Assembly (NCBI RefSeq): GCF_003640395.1
Contig: NZ_RBZQ01000009.1
Coordinates: 1-64,000, forward strand
DNA: 64,000 bases
Direction: 5' to 3'
Origin: Stutzerimonas urumqiensis
GTDB taxonomy: Bacteria > Pseudomonadota > Gammaproteobacteria > Pseudomonadales > Pseudomonadaceae
Shown here: in pieces, positions 27,295 through 36,887 of the stretch
Layout: every line of letters starts with the position of its first letter
Numbering within the stretch: the first letter of the stretch is position 1
Notes under the pieces: model-generated
Seen by the model: the letters and a program-made list of their open reading frames with translations, nothing else
What the model was told of the DNA's origin: nothing
Database searches by the model: none
Position numbers and translations under genes: made by a program

Positions 27295-27600
27295 ATGGCT
27301 AAGCAGAGCATGAAGAATCGCGAGCTGAAGCGTCAGCAGACGGTGGCGAAGTATGCCCAGAAGCGGGCTGCGCTGAAGGCAATCATCGTCAGCCCGGCCT
27401 CCTCTCCGGAGGAGCGTTGGGAAGCTCAGGTCGCACTGCAGAAGCAGCCCCGTGACGCTAGCGCATCGCGCCTGCGTAACCGCTGCCGCATTACTGGTCG
27501 CCCGCACGGCTATTACCGCAAATTCGGCTTGGGGCGCAACATGCTGCGTCAGGCCGCCATGCGCGGAGATGTACCAGGCTTGGTTAAAGCCAGCTGGTAA
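27295..27600 (+). CDS. rpsN: 30S ribosomal protein S14, zinc-independent form
   Basis: S14 completes the 30S head. The 101-residue protein is the long form without the two CXXC zinc pairs, so it does not need zinc. The start is ATG 27295 ([15 protein letters not shown]), not the in-frame ATG at 27229 inside rplE. The [12 protein letters not shown] motif is conserved. A strong terminator follows, and a new promoter drives rpsH. Confidence 0.97.
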   Translation: MAKQSMKNRELKRQQTVAKYAQKRAALKAIIVSPASSPEERWEAQVALQKQPRDASASRLRNRCRITGRPHGYYRKFGLGRNMLRQAAMRGDVPGLVKASW

Positions 27601-27632
27601 ATCATTCGGGCGGAATGTCCGCCCGAGCTGTT

Positions 27633-27665
27633 AATGAATCAAGCCCCAACGGGGCTTGATTCATT
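27633..27665 (+). terminator. Terminator between rpsN and rpsH
   Basis: AATGAATCAAGCCCC (27633-27647) pairs perfectly with GGGGCTTGATTCATT (27651-27665), a 15-bp stem with a three-base loop. A smaller CGGGCGGA-ATG-TCCGCCCG hairpin precedes it at 27607-27625. The T-run after the big stem is short, but the arms begin and end in A/T-rich sequence. Confidence 0.7.
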
Positions 27666-27684
27666 TCTGGCCGGTCTCTAGAAT
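27656..27684 (+). promoter_or_regulatory. Internal promoter for rpsH onwards
   Basis: TTGATT (27656-27661) and TAGAAT (27679-27684) are 17 bases apart, a good sigma-70 promoter about 80 bases before rpsH. The -35 lies inside the right arm of the rpsN terminator. Confidence 0.65.
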
Positions 27685-27762
27685 GACCGGCTCTTCTGAG
27701 CCCGCATTCGGCTTGGAAAATCAGGCCGAAAGGCTATATTCGTTGTCAGGAGCATCAAGCCC

Positions 27763-28155
27763 ATGAGTATGCAGGACCCGTTAGCGGACATGCTAACTCG
27801 TATCCGTAATGCCCAGATGGCTGAGAAGACCGTGGTTAGCATGCCGTCTTCCAAGCTGAAGGTGGCAGTAGCCGACGTTCTTAAGAGCGAAGGTTATATT
27901 TCGGGTTACCAGATCAGCAGCGACGCCAAGCCGTTGCTGTCCATCGAGCTCAAGTATTTCGAAGGCCGTCCGGTTATCGAAGAGCTCAAGCGCATTAGTC
28001 GTCCTGGCCTGCGCCAGTACAAGTCCGTCGACCAGCTTCCGAAAGTTCGCGGTGGCTTGGGCGTTTCGATTGTCTCCACCAACAAAGGTGTGATGACCGA
28101 TCGTGCCGCTCGCGCTGCAGGCGTCGGCGGCGAAGTGCTTTGCACTGTGTTCTAA
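27763..28155 (+). CDS. rpsH: 30S ribosomal protein S8
   Basis: S8 binds the central domain of 16S rRNA and is the translational repressor of the spc operon in enterobacteria. The 130-residue protein begins [18 protein letters not shown] and ends with the [11 protein letters not shown] signature. It follows a 162-base gap with terminator and promoter, so it is probably the first gene of a separate transcript here. Confidence 0.98.
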   Translation: MSMQDPLADMLTRIRNAQMAEKTVVSMPSSKLKVAVADVLKSEGYISGYQISSDAKPLLSIELKYFEGRPVIEELKRISRPGLRQYKSVDQLPKVRGGLGVSIVSTNKGVMTDRAARAAGVGGEVLCTVF

Positions 28156-28167
28156 GGGGGGATAAGC

Positions 28168-28701
28168 ATGTCTCGCGTTGCTAAAAACCCCGTCAAGCTG
28201 CCTGCTGGTGTCGAAGTTAGCCTTGCAGGCCAGCAGCTGTCGGTGAAGGGCTCCAAGGGAGCTCTCGAACTGAGCGTCCATCCGTCCGTTGAAGTGGTCC
28301 AGGAATCTGGTGAGCTTCGTTTTGCGGCACGTAATGGCGACCAGCAAAACAAGGCCATGGCCGGTACCACGCGTGCGCTGGTAAACAATATGGTCGTCGG
28401 CGTAAGCCAGGGCTTCGAGCGTAAGCTCCAACTGGTTGGCGTTGGCTACAAGGCGCAGGCCAAGGGCCAAGTATTGTCACTGGCGCTAGGTTTCTCGCAT
28501 CCCATCGACTATCAGCTGCCGCAAGGCATCACAGCTGAGACTCCATCGCAAACCGATATCCTCATCAAGGGTATCGACAAGCAGTTGGTCGGTCAGGTGG
28601 CTGCTGAGATACGCGACTTCCGTCGTCCTGAGCCTTATAAGGGCAAGGGCGTTCGTTACGCTGACGAAGTCGTCCATCGTAAAGAAGCTAAGAAGAAGTA
28701 G
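28168..28701 (+). CDS. rplF: 50S ribosomal protein L6
   Basis: L6 has two related domains near the factor-binding site. The 177-residue protein has [17 protein letters not shown] at the start and the conserved [13 protein letters not shown] motif near the C-terminus. rplR follows after 10 bases. Confidence 0.98.
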   Translation: MSRVAKNPVKLPAGVEVSLAGQQLSVKGSKGALELSVHPSVEVVQESGELRFAARNGDQQNKAMAGTTRALVNNMVVGVSQGFERKLQLVGVGYKAQAKGQVLSLALGFSHPIDYQLPQGITAETPSQTDILIKGIDKQLVGQVAAEIRDFRRPEPYKGKGVRYADEVVHRKEAKKK

Positions 28702-28711
28702 GGCATAGCAA

Positions 28712-29062
28712 ATGAGCGTAAAGAAAGAAACTCGTCTGCGTCGCGCTCGCAAGGCACGCCTGAAAATGCGCGAGCTGGAAGCCGTACGCCTCTGCGTGTA
28801 CCGCTCTTCCCAACACATCTACGCCCAGGTCATCGCGGCCGATGGCGGCAAGGTGCTCGCCAGCGCTTCTACTCTGGACGAAGCACTGCGTGGCGGCGGA
28901 ACCAGCAATGTCGATGCAGCCAAGAAAGTGGGCCAGCTAGTCGCTGAGCGCGCGAAGGCAGCCGGTGTCACTCAGGTTGCATTCGATCGATCTGGCTTCA
29001 AATATCACGGTCGTGTCAAGGCACTGGCTGATGCTGCTCGTGAAGGCGGGCTGGAGTTCTAA
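28712..29062 (+). CDS. rplR: 50S ribosomal protein L18
   Basis: L18 binds 5S rRNA with L5. The 116-residue protein has the basic N-terminus and the C-terminal [20 protein letters not shown] motif. It is 3 bases from rpsE, so translation is coupled. Confidence 0.98.
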   Translation: MSVKKETRLRRARKARLKMRELEAVRLCVYRSSQHIYAQVIAADGGKVLASASTLDEALRGGGTSNVDAAKKVGQLVAERAKAAGVTQVAFDRSGFKYHGRVKALADAAREGGLEF

Positions 29063-29065
29063 GTT

Positions 29066-29566
29066 ATGGCAAATAACGAGCAAAAGCGCGACGAAGGCTA
29101 CATCGAGAAGCTGGTTCAGGTTAACCGAGTCGCCAAAACCGTCAAAGGCGGTCGGATCTTTACCTTTACCGCCTTGACCGTCGTGGGTGATGGCAAAGGT
29201 CGTGTCGGCTTCGGCCGCGGCAAATCGCGTGAGGTTCCTGCTGCGATCCAGAAAGCGATGGAAGCGGCTCGGCGCAATATGATCCAAGTGGATCTGAACG
29301 GCGCGACGCTGCAGTACCCGGTTAAGTCGGCGCACGGTGCATCGAAGGTTTACATGCAGCCTGCATCGGAAGGTACCGGTGTCATCGCTGGTGGTGCCAT
29401 GCGTGCGATCCTGGAAGTCGCTGGCGTGCATAACGTTCTGGCTAAGTGCTATGGATCGACCAACCCCGTGAACGTGGTCTATGCCACCTTCAAGGGCTTG
29501 AAGGCCATGCAGTCGCCCGAGTCGGTTGCAGCCAAGCGCGGCAAGAGCGTCGAGGAGATTCTCTAA
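29066..29566 (+). CDS. rpsE: 30S ribosomal protein S5
   Basis: S5 helps shape the mRNA entry channel and decoding accuracy. The 166-residue protein has the double-stranded-RNA-like loop with [18 protein letters not shown] (about 28-45), the site of spectinomycin-resistance changes in other bacteria, and appears unaltered. The rpmD start is 2 bases after its stop. Confidence 0.98.
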   Translation: MANNEQKRDEGYIEKLVQVNRVAKTVKGGRIFTFTALTVVGDGKGRVGFGRGKSREVPAAIQKAMEAARRNMIQVDLNGATLQYPVKSAHGASKVYMQPASEGTGVIAGGAMRAILEVAGVHNVLAKCYGSTNPVNVVYATFKGLKAMQSPESVAAKRGKSVEEIL

Positions 29567-29568
29567 CC

Positions 29569-29751
29569 ATGGCTAATGCAACTGTCAAAGTCACGCTGGT
29601 GAAGAGCCTGAACGGGCGCCTGGCGAATCACAAGGCTTGCGTCAAGGGTCTTGGCCTGCGTCGCATTGGTCACAGCGTCGAAGTGCAAGACACTCCGGAG
29701 AACCGCGGGATGATCAACAAGGCCTACTACCTGCTGCGTGTGGAGGGCTAA
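29569..29751 (+). CDS. rpmD: 50S ribosomal protein L30
   Basis: L30 is a small globular protein of the 50S subunit. ATG 29569 gives 60 residues beginning [13 protein letters not shown], matching the family; an upstream in-frame ATG would lie inside rpsE. The [11 protein letters not shown] motif is conserved. rplO follows after 3 bases. Confidence 0.97.
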   Translation: MANATVKVTLVKSLNGRLANHKACVKGLGLRRIGHSVEVQDTPENRGMINKAYYLLRVEG

Positions 29752-29754
29752 GCC

Positions 29755-30189
29755 ATGCATCTGAATGATCTACGCTCCGCGCCTGGCGCTCGCCGTGAAA
29801 AGCTGCGTCCGGGTCGTGGTATCGGTAGCGGCCTCGGAAAGACCGGCGGCCGCGGTCACAAAGGGCAGACTTCGCGTTCTGGCGGGAAAATCGCGCCGGG
29901 GTTCGAGGGTGGTCAGCAGCCGCTGCATCGTCGTCTACCGAAATTCGGTTTCGTTTCCTTGAAGGCGATGGATCGCGCGGAAGTCCGTACATCCGAGCTG
30001 GCTAAGGTCGAGGGCGATGTGGTCAGCGTGCAGTCGCTCAAGGATGCCAACGTCATTAACCAGAATGTGCAGCGCGTCAAAGTGATGCTGTCTGGTGAGG
30101 TTGGTCGCGCAGTGACTCTGAAGGGTATCGCCGCCACCAAGGGTGCGCGTGCGGCTATCGAAGCAGCTGGCGGCAAGTTCGAGGAATAA
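29755..30189 (+). CDS. rplO: 50S ribosomal protein L15
   Basis: L15 is a late assembly protein with an extended glycine-rich N-terminus. The 144-residue product has [20 protein letters not shown] (about 18-37) and [15 protein letters not shown]. Its stop codon is directly followed by the secY ATG. Confidence 0.98.
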   Translation: MHLNDLRSAPGARREKLRPGRGIGSGLGKTGGRGHKGQTSRSGGKIAPGFEGGQQPLHRRLPKFGFVSLKAMDRAEVRTSELAKVEGDVVSVQSLKDANVINQNVQRVKVMLSGEVGRAVTLKGIAATKGARAAIEAAGGKFEE

Positions 30190-31518
30190 ATGGCTAAGCA
30201 AGGTGCTCTCTCTGCGCTGAGTAACGGCGGGCTGTCCGAGCTTTGGGCGCGCCTGCGCTTCTTGCTCATGGCGATCATCGTCTATCGGATTGGTGCGCAC
30301 ATACCTGTGCCCGGCATCAATCCCGATCGGCTGGCGGAGCTTTTTCGGCAGAACGAGGGGACCATTCTTAGCCTGTTCAACATGTTTTCCGGCGGGGCGC
30401 TGGAGCGCATGAGCATCTTTGCGCTTGGGATCATGCCGTACATCTCGGCTTCGATCATCATGCAGCTCATGACTGCGGTCAGCCCTCAGTTGGAGCAGTT
30501 GAAGAAGGAAGGCGAGGCCGGTCGCCGCAAGATCAGTCAGTACACCCGTTATGGCACGCTCGTCTTGGCGATCGTGCAGGCAGTCGGGATGTCCGTCGGG
30601 CTTGCGGGGCAGGGCGTTGCGTTCAGCAACGACTTTGCCTTCTATTTCCTGGCCGTGACTACCTTTGTCGCTGGCGCAATGTTCATGATGTGGTTGGGTG
30701 AGCAGATCACCGAGCGTGGGATTGGCAACGGTATCTCCATGCTGATCTTTGCAGGGATCGTGGCCGGGCTGCCAGGTGCACTTGGTCAGTCGTTCGAGTC
30801 GGCTCGCCAGGGCGACATCAACATCATTGCGCTGCTTGCAGTTGGTTTGCTGGCAATAGCGATCATCGGTTTCGTCGTGTTCATCGAGCGTGGGCAACGG
30901 CGTATCGCGGTTCATTACGCCAAGCGTCAGCAAGGGCGAAAAGTCTTCGCGGCGCAAACCAGTCATTTGCCCTTGAAAGTGAACATGGCGGGTGTCATAC
31001 CGGCAATCTTTGCCAGCAGCCTGTTGCTGTTCCCTGCATCGCTTGGTTCCTGGTTTGGCCAGTCCGAAGGTCTGGGATGGCTGCAGGATGTTGCTCAAGC
31101 CATTGCGCCTGGGCAGCCGCTGAATATTCTGCTGTTCAGTGCGGGCATTATTTTCTTCTGTTTCTTCTATACAGCCTTGATGTTCAACCCCAAGGATGTA
31201 GCGGAGAACCTTAAGAAGTCGGGTGCCTTTATTCCAGGTATTCGTCCGGGTGAGCAGTCGGCACGCTACATCGATGGCGTTCTGACGCGCTTGACCTTGT
31301 TCGGTGCCCTTTATATGACGGCCGTGTGCCTGCTGCCTCAGTTTCTGGTCGTGGCAGCCAACGTGCCGTTCTACCTTGGCGGGACCTCGTTACTGATCGT
31401 TGTCGTGGTGGTGATGGATTTCATGTCGCAAGTGCAATCACACCTCATGTCGCACCAGTACGACTCCCTGATGAAGAAAGCCAACCTGAAGGGCTACGGC
31501 AGCGGAATGCTGCGCTGA
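30190..31518 (+). CDS. secY: Preprotein translocase subunit SecY
   Basis: SecY is the pore of the SecYEG translocon for export and membrane insertion. The 442-residue protein has ten hydrophobic segments, the [14 protein letters not shown] segment of TM2, the cytoplasmic [14 protein letters not shown] motif and [20 protein letters not shown] loop. It starts at once after rplO, and its partner secE is at 4586 in the window. rpmJ follows after 28 bases. Confidence 0.98.
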   Translation: MAKQGALSALSNGGLSELWARLRFLLMAIIVYRIGAHIPVPGINPDRLAELFRQNEGTILSLFNMFSGGALERMSIFALGIMPYISASIIMQLMTAVSPQLEQLKKEGEAGRRKISQYTRYGTLVLAIVQAVGMSVGLAGQGVAFSNDFAFYFLAVTTFVAGAMFMMWLGEQITERGIGNGISMLIFAGIVAGLPGALGQSFESARQGDINIIALLAVGLLAIAIIGFVVFIERGQRRIAVHYAKRQQGRKVFAAQTSHLPLKVNMAGVIPAIFASSLLLFPASLGSWFGQSEGLGWLQDVAQAIAPGQPLNILLFSAGIIFFCFFYTALMFNPKDVAENLKKSGAFIPGIRPGEQSARYIDGVLTRLTLFGALYMTAVCLLPQFLVVAANVPFYLGGTSLLIVVVVVMDFMSQVQSHLMSHQYDSLMKKANLKGYGSGMLR

Positions 31519-31546
31519 TTGTCCCGTAAGGTTCGAGGAGTTGGTG

Positions 31547-31663
31547 ATGAAAGTTCGTGCATCGGTCAAGAAGCTGTGCCGCAACTGCAAGATCATCCGT
31601 CGCGACGGTGTCGTGCGAGTGATCTGCAGTGCGGAGCCACGCCACAAGCAGCGCCAAGGCTGA
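31547..31663 (+). CDS. rpmJ: 50S ribosomal protein L36, zinc-binding form
   Basis: The 38-residue reading frame begins [15 protein letters not shown] and carries Cys11, Cys14, Cys27 and His33, the zinc-ribbon pattern of the C+ form. GAGGAG lies upstream of ATG 31547. Bacteria often hold a zinc-free paralogue elsewhere for zinc limitation; none is seen in this window. A terminator follows. Confidence 0.95.
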   Translation: MKVRASVKKLCRNCKIIRRDGVVRVICSAEPRHKQRQG

Positions 31664-31683
31664 GTGTGACTCACGCGTGATAG

Positions 31684-31720
31684 CCCGGCAGCTAGTGCGC
31701 TGCCGGGTTGTATCTTTATT
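31684..31720 (+). terminator. spc operon terminator after rpmJ
   Basis: CCCGGCAGC (31684-31692) pairs with GCTGCCGGG (31699-31707) around TAGTGC, followed by TTGTATCTTTATT. The tail is T-rich but interrupted, so some read-through to rpsM is likely. Confidence 0.75.
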
Positions 31721-31736
31721 ACTACAGCGCTAATAT
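31708..31736 (+). promoter_or_regulatory. Candidate alpha-operon promoter
   Basis: TTGTAT (31708-31713) and TAATAT (31731-31736) have 17-base spacing and lie about 60 bases before rpsM. Both boxes are imperfect. The leader that follows would be the place for S4 autoregulation, but I cannot recognise the enterobacterial pseudoknot. Confidence 0.4.
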
Positions 31737-31794
31737 CTCGCGCCCTTTTCTTGGCTTCCGGGGCGTAGGTAGCTGTCACTTGGAGTTTCACTGA

Positions 31795-32151
31795 ATGGCC
31801 CGTATTGCAGGCGTCAACATTCCGGATAACAAGCACACTGTTATCTCGCTGACCTATATCTACGGTGTTGGTCGCACCACTGCGCAGAGTATCTGTGCCG
31901 CTACCGGCGTAAATCCGTCGGCGAAAATCAAGGATCTGTCCGACGAGCAGCTGGAACAGTTGCGTGGCGAAGTCGCAAAGCTCACCACCGAGGGTGACCT
32001 GCGTCGCGAAGTCAACATGAAGATCAAGCGTCTGATGGACCTGGGTGCCTATCGCGGCCTTCGTCATCGTCGCGGTCTTCCCGTTCGCGGTCAGCGGACC
32101 AAGACGAACGCGCGTACCCGCAAGGGCCCGCGTAAGCCGATCCGCAAGTAA
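31795..32151 (+). CDS. rpsM: 30S ribosomal protein S13
   Basis: S13 bridges the subunits and contacts P-site tRNA with its basic tail. The 118-residue protein begins [14 protein letters not shown] and ends in the conserved [17 protein letters not shown] tail. It opens the alpha cluster (rpsM-rpsK-rpsD-rpoA-rplQ). Confidence 0.98.
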   Translation: MARIAGVNIPDNKHTVISLTYIYGVGRTTAQSICAATGVNPSAKIKDLSDEQLEQLRGEVAKLTTEGDLRREVNMKIKRLMDLGAYRGLRHRRGLPVRGQRTKTNARTRKGPRKPIRK

Positions 32152-32182
32152 TCGCATTCGCGAATCGACAGGAATCTGAATC

Positions 32183-32572
32183 ATGGCAAAACCTGCTGCT
32201 CGTCCTCGTAAGAAAGTCAAAAAGACAGTGGTTGATGGCATCGCCCACATCCATGCGTCGTTCAATAACACCATCGTGACCATTACCGATCGTCAGGGTA
32301 ACGCGCTTTCCTGGGCTACCTCTGGCGGATCAGGCTTCCGTGGCTCGCGTAAGAGCACTCCGTTTGCAGCTCAGGTCGCTGCCGAGCGCGCCGGTCAGGC
32401 TGCGCTGGAGTACGGTTTGAAGAACCTCGACGTGAACGTCAAGGGTCCTGGTCCTGGCCGTGAGTCTGCCGTTCGTGCGCTCAATGCCTGTGGCTACAAG
32501 ATTGCCAGCATCACCGACGTGACGCCTATCCCGCACAACGGGTGCCGTCCGCCGAAGAAGCGTCGCGTGTAA
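32183..32572 (+). CDS. rpsK: 30S ribosomal protein S11
   Basis: S11 forms part of the platform near the Shine-Dalgarno duplex. The 129-residue product has [15 protein letters not shown] (about 24-38) and the C-terminal [15 protein letters not shown] signature. Gap to rpsD is 16 bases. Confidence 0.98.
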   Translation: MAKPAARPRKKVKKTVVDGIAHIHASFNNTIVTITDRQGNALSWATSGGSGFRGSRKSTPFAAQVAAERAGQAALEYGLKNLDVNVKGPGPGRESAVRALNACGYKIASITDVTPIPHNGCRPPKKRRV

Positions 32573-32588
32573 TAGGAGACAGTGAGAA

Positions 32589-33209
32589 ATGGCTCGTTAT
32601 ATTGGTCCCAAATGCAAACTGTCTCGCCGCGAAGGCACCGATCTGTTCCTGAAGAGCGGTGTTCGTGCGCTGGAATCTAAGTGCAACATCGAGACACCGC
32701 CAGGTGTCCATGGTCAGCGTCGTGGCCGGCTGTCCGACTACGGTACGCAGCTGCGTGAAAAGCAGAAGGTCCGCCGCATCTACGGCGTGCTCGAGCGCCA
32801 GTTCAGCAGCTACTACAAGGAAGCGGCTCGTCGCAAGGGCGCCACTGGCGAGAACCTGCTGCAGTTGCTCGAGTGCCGCCTGGACAACGTCGTTTATCGC
32901 ATGGGCTTCGGCGCGACTCGTGCCGAGTCGCGCCAGCTGGTCTCCCACAAGGCAATCAGCGTCAATGGCCAGACCGTGAACGTCCCGTCGTATCAGGTCA
33001 AGGTTGGTGACGTGGTTGCCGTTCGCGAGAAGTCCAAGAATCAGCTTCGTATCGCCCAGGCTCTGGAAATCTGCGCTCAGCGTGGTCGCGTGGAATGGGT
33101 CGAAGTGGATGCCGAGAAGAAGTCCGGCGTGTTCAAGAGTGTGCCGGCTCGCAGTGATCTGTCCGCCGACATCAACGAAAACCTGATTGTCGAGCTCTAC
33201 TCCAAGTAA
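32589..33209 (+). CDS. rpsD: 30S ribosomal protein S4
   Basis: S4 nucleates 30S assembly and in enterobacteria represses the alpha operon. The 206-residue protein has an N-terminal domain with only two cysteines (Cys9, Cys32), so it lacks the four-cysteine zinc site of some bacteria, and an S4 RNA-binding domain around 95-160 ([20 protein letters not shown]). It lies 22 bases before rpoA. Confidence 0.98.
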   Translation: MARYIGPKCKLSRREGTDLFLKSGVRALESKCNIETPPGVHGQRRGRLSDYGTQLREKQKVRRIYGVLERQFSSYYKEAARRKGATGENLLQLLECRLDNVVYRMGFGATRAESRQLVSHKAISVNGQTVNVPSYQVKVGDVVAVREKSKNQLRIAQALEICAQRGRVEWVEVDAEKKSGVFKSVPARSDLSADINENLIVELYSK

Positions 33210-33231
33210 GGGCTAGAAAATAGGTGTATCC

Positions 33232-34233
33232 ATGCAGAGTTCGGTAAATGAGTTCCTGACCCCCCGCCATATCGATGTGCAGGTGGTCAGTCCGACCCGC
33301 GCCAAGATCACGCTCGAGCCGCTCGAGCGGGGTTTCGGCCACACCCTGGGCAACGCGCTGCGTCGTATTTTGTTGTCCTCGATGCCCGGCTGTGCCGTGG
33401 TAGAGGCCGAGATCGACGGTGTACTTCATGAGTACAGCGCGATCGAAGGCGTACAGGAAGATGTCATCGAGATCCTGCTTAACCTGAAGGGACTCGCCAT
33501 CAAGCTGCACGGCCGCGATGAAGTGACCCTGAATCTGGTGAAGAAGGGAGCGGGCCCGGTTACCGCCGCCGATATCCAACTGGATCATGATGTCGAAATC
33601 GTCAATGGCGATCATGTGATCGCCAATCTGGCAGCCAATGGTGCGCTCAACATGAAGCTCAAGATTGCGCGTGGTCGCGGTTACGAGCCAGCAGATGCGC
33701 GGCAGAGTGATGAAGATGAGAGCCGCAGCATCGGCCGTCTTCAGCTCGATGCCACCTTCAGCCCGGTTCGTCGCGTGGCCTATGTGGTCGAGAATGCGCG
33801 TGTTGAGCAGCGTACCAACTTGGACAAGCTGGTCATCGATCTTGAAACCAATGGCACGCTGGACCCTGAGGAAGCGATCCGCCGTGCCGCGACTATCCTG
33901 CAGCAGCAGTTGGCAGCGTTCGTGGATCTGAAAGGTGCGAGCGAGCCGGTTGTCATCGAGCAGGAAGACGAGATCGATCCGATTCTGCTCCGTCCGGTCG
34001 ACGACCTCGAGCTGACCGTTCGTTCGGCAAACTGCCTGAAGGCAGAGAACATCTATTACATCGGTGATCTGATTCAGCGCACCGAAGTCGAGCTGTTGAA
34101 GACGCCGAACCTGGGCAAGAAGTCCCTGACAGAGATCAAGGATGTCCTCGCCTCTCGTGGTCTGTCCCTCGGTATGCGCCTCGATAACTGGCCGCCGGCA
34201 AGTCTCAAGAAGGACGACAAGGCGACTGCCTGA
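33232..34233 (+). CDS. rpoA: RNA polymerase alpha subunit
   Basis: Alpha dimerises to start RNA polymerase assembly and contacts promoter UP elements and activators. The 333-residue protein has the N-terminal dimerisation domain (about 1-235, with [20 protein letters not shown]) and, after an acidic linker, the C-terminal DNA-binding domain with helix-hairpin-helix [13 protein letters not shown]. With rpoB and rpoC the window contains all catalytic core subunits except omega. Confidence 0.98.
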   Translation: MQSSVNEFLTPRHIDVQVVSPTRAKITLEPLERGFGHTLGNALRRILLSSMPGCAVVEAEIDGVLHEYSAIEGVQEDVIEILLNLKGLAIKLHGRDEVTLNLVKKGAGPVTAADIQLDHDVEIVNGDHVIANLAANGALNMKLKIARGRGYEPADARQSDEDESRSIGRLQLDATFSPVRRVAYVVENARVEQRTNLDKLVIDLETNGTLDPEEAIRRAATILQQQLAAFVDLKGASEPVVIEQEDEIDPILLRPVDDLELTVRSANCLKAENIYYIGDLIQRTEVELLKTPNLGKKSLTEIKDVLASRGLSLGMRLDNWPPASLKKDDKATA

Positions 34234-34278
34234 CGTCCCTTAGTCACCGAACTGTAGGTTTGGTAAGGAATTTGAATC

Positions 34279-34665
34279 ATGCGTCATCGTAAAAGTGGCC
34301 GTCACCTGAGCCGTACCAGCTCCCACCGCAAGGCCATGTTTCAGAACATGGCGGTGTCGCTGTTCGAGCACGAACTGATCAAGACCACGCTTCCGAAAGC
34401 CAAGGAGCTGCGCCGTGTTGCGGAGCCGCTCATTACCCTGGCCAAGGAAGACAGTGTTGCCAATCGTCGTCTCGCGTTCGATCGTACTCGTTCGAAGGAA
34501 GCGGTCGGTAAGCTGTTCAACGATCTGGGCAAGCGCTACGCCAACCGTCAAGGCGGTTATCTGCGTATTCTGAAGTGCGGTTTCCGTGCTGGCGATAACG
34601 CGCCTATGGCTTATGTTGAGCTGGTCGATCGTCCTGTTGCTGGCGACGTTCAAGCCGCTGAGTAA
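34279..34665 (+). CDS. rplQ: 50S ribosomal protein L17
   Basis: L17 lies at the tunnel exit. The 128-residue protein starts [17 protein letters not shown], the family signature, and ends with a short acidic tail. It is the last gene of the alpha cluster, 45 bases after rpoA and 16 before the terminator. Confidence 0.98.
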   Translation: MRHRKSGRHLSRTSSHRKAMFQNMAVSLFEHELIKTTLPKAKELRRVAEPLITLAKEDSVANRRLAFDRTRSKEAVGKLFNDLGKRYANRQGGYLRILKCGFRAGDNAPMAYVELVDRPVAGDVQAAE

Positions 34666-34681
34666 CCGAGTGGTAAGTAAG

Positions 34682-34708
34682 AAACCGGGCTAAGGCCCGG
34701 TTTTTTTT
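34682..34708 (+). terminator. Terminator of the ribosomal protein superoperon
   Basis: AAACCGGGC (34682-34690) pairs with GCCCGGTTT (34695-34703) around TAAG and ends in eight T residues. A strong intrinsic terminator after rplQ. Confidence 0.93.
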
Positions 34709-35331
34709 GCCACTGTGCATCTGTAGATCGCACCGGCTGGGTCACTTAAGGTCGAGGGCATATGTTCCGTGTGTACCAAGCTGCCCATAAGACGGTCCGT
34801 CGCTGGTCCTACCCAGGCGTCGCTGCAATTCGATCCCTGACGGTTCGTTGCGGACAGAGCCCGCGATTGAACGTGAGCGACGGGCCGGGACAGGGGTCGG
34901 TTCTTGACCCGTGCCGGCAATCCATCGATAGGTTTTGCGTTTACAAAGCACTTAAATGAGCTGGCCATCAGCGCTGCGGATGCCGCACGGGCGCAGTGCT
35001 AGGAGCGTGGCGAGCGTTCTTGCAAGCCAGTTTCACCGCTCTACCCGAAGCGCCTTAGCCATATTAGCCAGTACGCGCCCTGATACCGGGGCCTGAGCTG
35101 CGTCCTCAGTCTGCAAGCCCTGTTGAGGGCATCGAATCAAGGGGCTCGACCGCCGGATGAACAACCTACTGAGAGATCACAGCTAGCGGCGGTCTGGCAA
35201 ACCCGGCTGCCATGCTGTAGCTCGGTCTTATCTATCGCTTCGCTTGATTCAATAAATTAGCTCGATCGGCGACGCTCCGTTAATTTTCCAGCAAGCCAGA
35301 ACGGCGGTTGGTAAAGCTTAAGGAGCAACGA
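34709..35331. other. Long intergenic region between rplQ and katA, no gene recognised
   Basis: About 620 bases hold only short open frames on both strands with no recognisable domain, signal peptide or convincing ribosome-binding site. No tRNA or long repeat is visible. The last 90 bases are more AT-rich (around TTGATTCAATAAATT, 35244-35258) and probably hold the katA promoter, but I cannot define an OxyR site. AAGGAG for katA is at 35320-35325. Confidence 0.5.
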
Positions 35332-36789
35332 ATGAGCCAGCACACGACACTTACGACCGCGAGCGGAATTCCCGTTGCGGACAACCAGAACTCCCGTACC
35401 GCTGGGCCGCGCGGCCCGTTGTTGCTTGATGATTTCCATCTTGTAGAGAAGCTTGCGCATTTCAACCGGGAAGTCATTCCGGAGCGCCGCGTGCATGCCA
35501 AGGGTTCCGGCGCCTACGGTACCTTCACCGTCAGCCAGGACATTACCCGCTACAGCAGCGCGAAGTTGTTCGAGTCGGTTGGCAAGCAAACGCCGATGTT
35601 CTTGCGCTTTTCGACGGTGGGGGGCGAGCGGGGGTCGGCTGATACCGAACGAGACCCCCGAGGGTTCGCCGTCAAGTTTTATACCGAGGAAGGCAACTGG
35701 GATGTCGTGGGGAACAACACCCCCGTGTTCTTCCTGCGCGATCCGTTGAAGTTTCCTGATTTCATTCATACCCAGAAGCGGGATCCTCAGACGAACCTGA
35801 AGAACGCTCAGATGCAGTGGGATTTCTGGTCGCACTCACCGGAGGCGCTGCACCAGATCACCGTATTGTTCTCGGACCGTGGTATCCCGGATGGCTACCG
35901 CTTCATGCACGGTTTTGGCAGCCATACCTTCAGCGTGATCAATGCGCGCGGCGAGCGGCATTGGGTCAAGTGGCACTACAAGTCGCTGCAGGGCATCAAG
36001 AATCTTTCACCGGCCGAGGCGACGCGCCTCGCCGGTACCGATCCGGACTATGCGCAGCTTGATCTCTTCCAGGCGATCGAGCGTGGAGAGTTCCCGAAGT
36101 GGCGCGTATGCATGCAGGTCATGAGCGAGGAGCAGGCCGCCCGTCATCACGAAAATCCGTTCGATGTCACCAAAACCTGGTCGCAGAAGGCGTTCCCGCT
36201 GATCGAGGTGGGCGTGATCGAGCTCAACCGCAACCCGCTGAATTATTTCGCCGAAGTCGAGCAGGCGGCGTTTGCGCCCAGCAATGTGGTGCCGGGTGTC
36301 GGCTTGTCTCCGGACCGCATGCTGCAAGGCCGGGTGTTCGCTTATGCGGATGCCCATCGCTATCGGATCGGAACGAACTTCCAGCAGCTTCCGGTGAACG
36401 CGCCGCAGTGCCCGTACCGCAACTATCAGCGTGATGGTGCGATGCGGTTTGACGGCAACGGCGGGGCGGCACCCAACTACGAGCCGAACAGCTATGCCGA
36501 TGCACCGAAGCAGGCGCCGGCCTATGCAGAGCCACCGCTGGCGCTGGAGGGTGCAGCGCACCGGTACGATCAGCGCGAAGATACCGACTATTACAGCCAC
36601 GCCGGAGCGCTGTTCCGGCTGATGAACGAAGATCAGCGGGCGCTGCTCATCGCGAACATCGTTGGCGCGATGCAGTCGGTCAGCCGGGATGTTCAACTTC
36701 GTCAGTTGGCGCACTTCGTCAAAGCCGATCCGGCGTATGGCGCCGGTATCGCCACAGGGCTCGGCATCGATCCAAGCGAAATTGCCTGA
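35332..36789 (+). CDS. katA: Monofunctional haem catalase (small-subunit type)
   Basis: Catalase splits hydrogen peroxide to water and oxygen. The 485-residue protein is of small-subunit length with the distal-site [11 protein letters not shown] (His55), catalytic Asn in GNNTP (128-129) and proximal haem tyrosine in [12 protein letters not shown]. No signal peptide is seen, so it is cytoplasmic. ATG 35332 is chosen because AAGGAG lies 7 bases upstream and MSQHTTL is the usual start. In P. aeruginosa, katA also follows rplQ but is followed by bfrA; here no bacterioferritin gene lies between katA and uvrA. Confidence 0.95.
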   Translation: MSQHTTLTTASGIPVADNQNSRTAGPRGPLLLDDFHLVEKLAHFNREVIPERRVHAKGSGAYGTFTVSQDITRYSSAKLFESVGKQTPMFLRFSTVGGERGSADTERDPRGFAVKFYTEEGNWDVVGNNTPVFFLRDPLKFPDFIHTQKRDPQTNLKNAQMQWDFWSHSPEALHQITVLFSDRGIPDGYRFMHGFGSHTFSVINARGERHWVKWHYKSLQGIKNLSPAEATRLAGTDPDYAQLDLFQAIERGEFPKWRVCMQVMSEEQAARHHENPFDVTKTWSQKAFPLIEVGVIELNRNPLNYFAEVEQAAFAPSNVVPGVGLSPDRMLQGRVFAYADAHRYRIGTNFQQLPVNAPQCPYRNYQRDGAMRFDGNGGAAPNYEPNSYADAPKQAPAYAEPPLALEGAAHRYDQREDTDYYSHAGALFRLMNEDQRALLIANIVGAMQSVSRDVQLRQLAHFVKADPAYGAGIATGLGIDPSEIA

Positions 36790-36811
36790 CCTGGCAATGC
36801 GGCGTGAGAAG

Positions 36812-36840
36812 AAAAGACCGGGCGATGCCCGGTCTTTTCT
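36812..36840. terminator. Bidirectional terminator between katA and uvrA
   Basis: AAAAGACCGGGC (36812-36823) pairs perfectly with GCCCGGTCTTTT (36827-36838) around GAT. With A-runs on one side and T-runs on the other it can serve both convergent genes. Confidence 0.9.
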
Positions 36841-36887
36841 TTGGGGGCGACGCGATACCTGGCCGTCGCCTGCTCCGTGGCTGCCGA

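Noticed and set aside
34690..34968. 92-codon minus-strand frame after rplQ
   Set aside because: It ends in the rplQ terminator and has no recognisable motif or convincing ribosome-binding site.
35221..35300. OxyR site upstream of katA
   Set aside because: TCTATC and nearby AT-rich bases are suggestive, but the ATAG half-sites do not have the required spacing.
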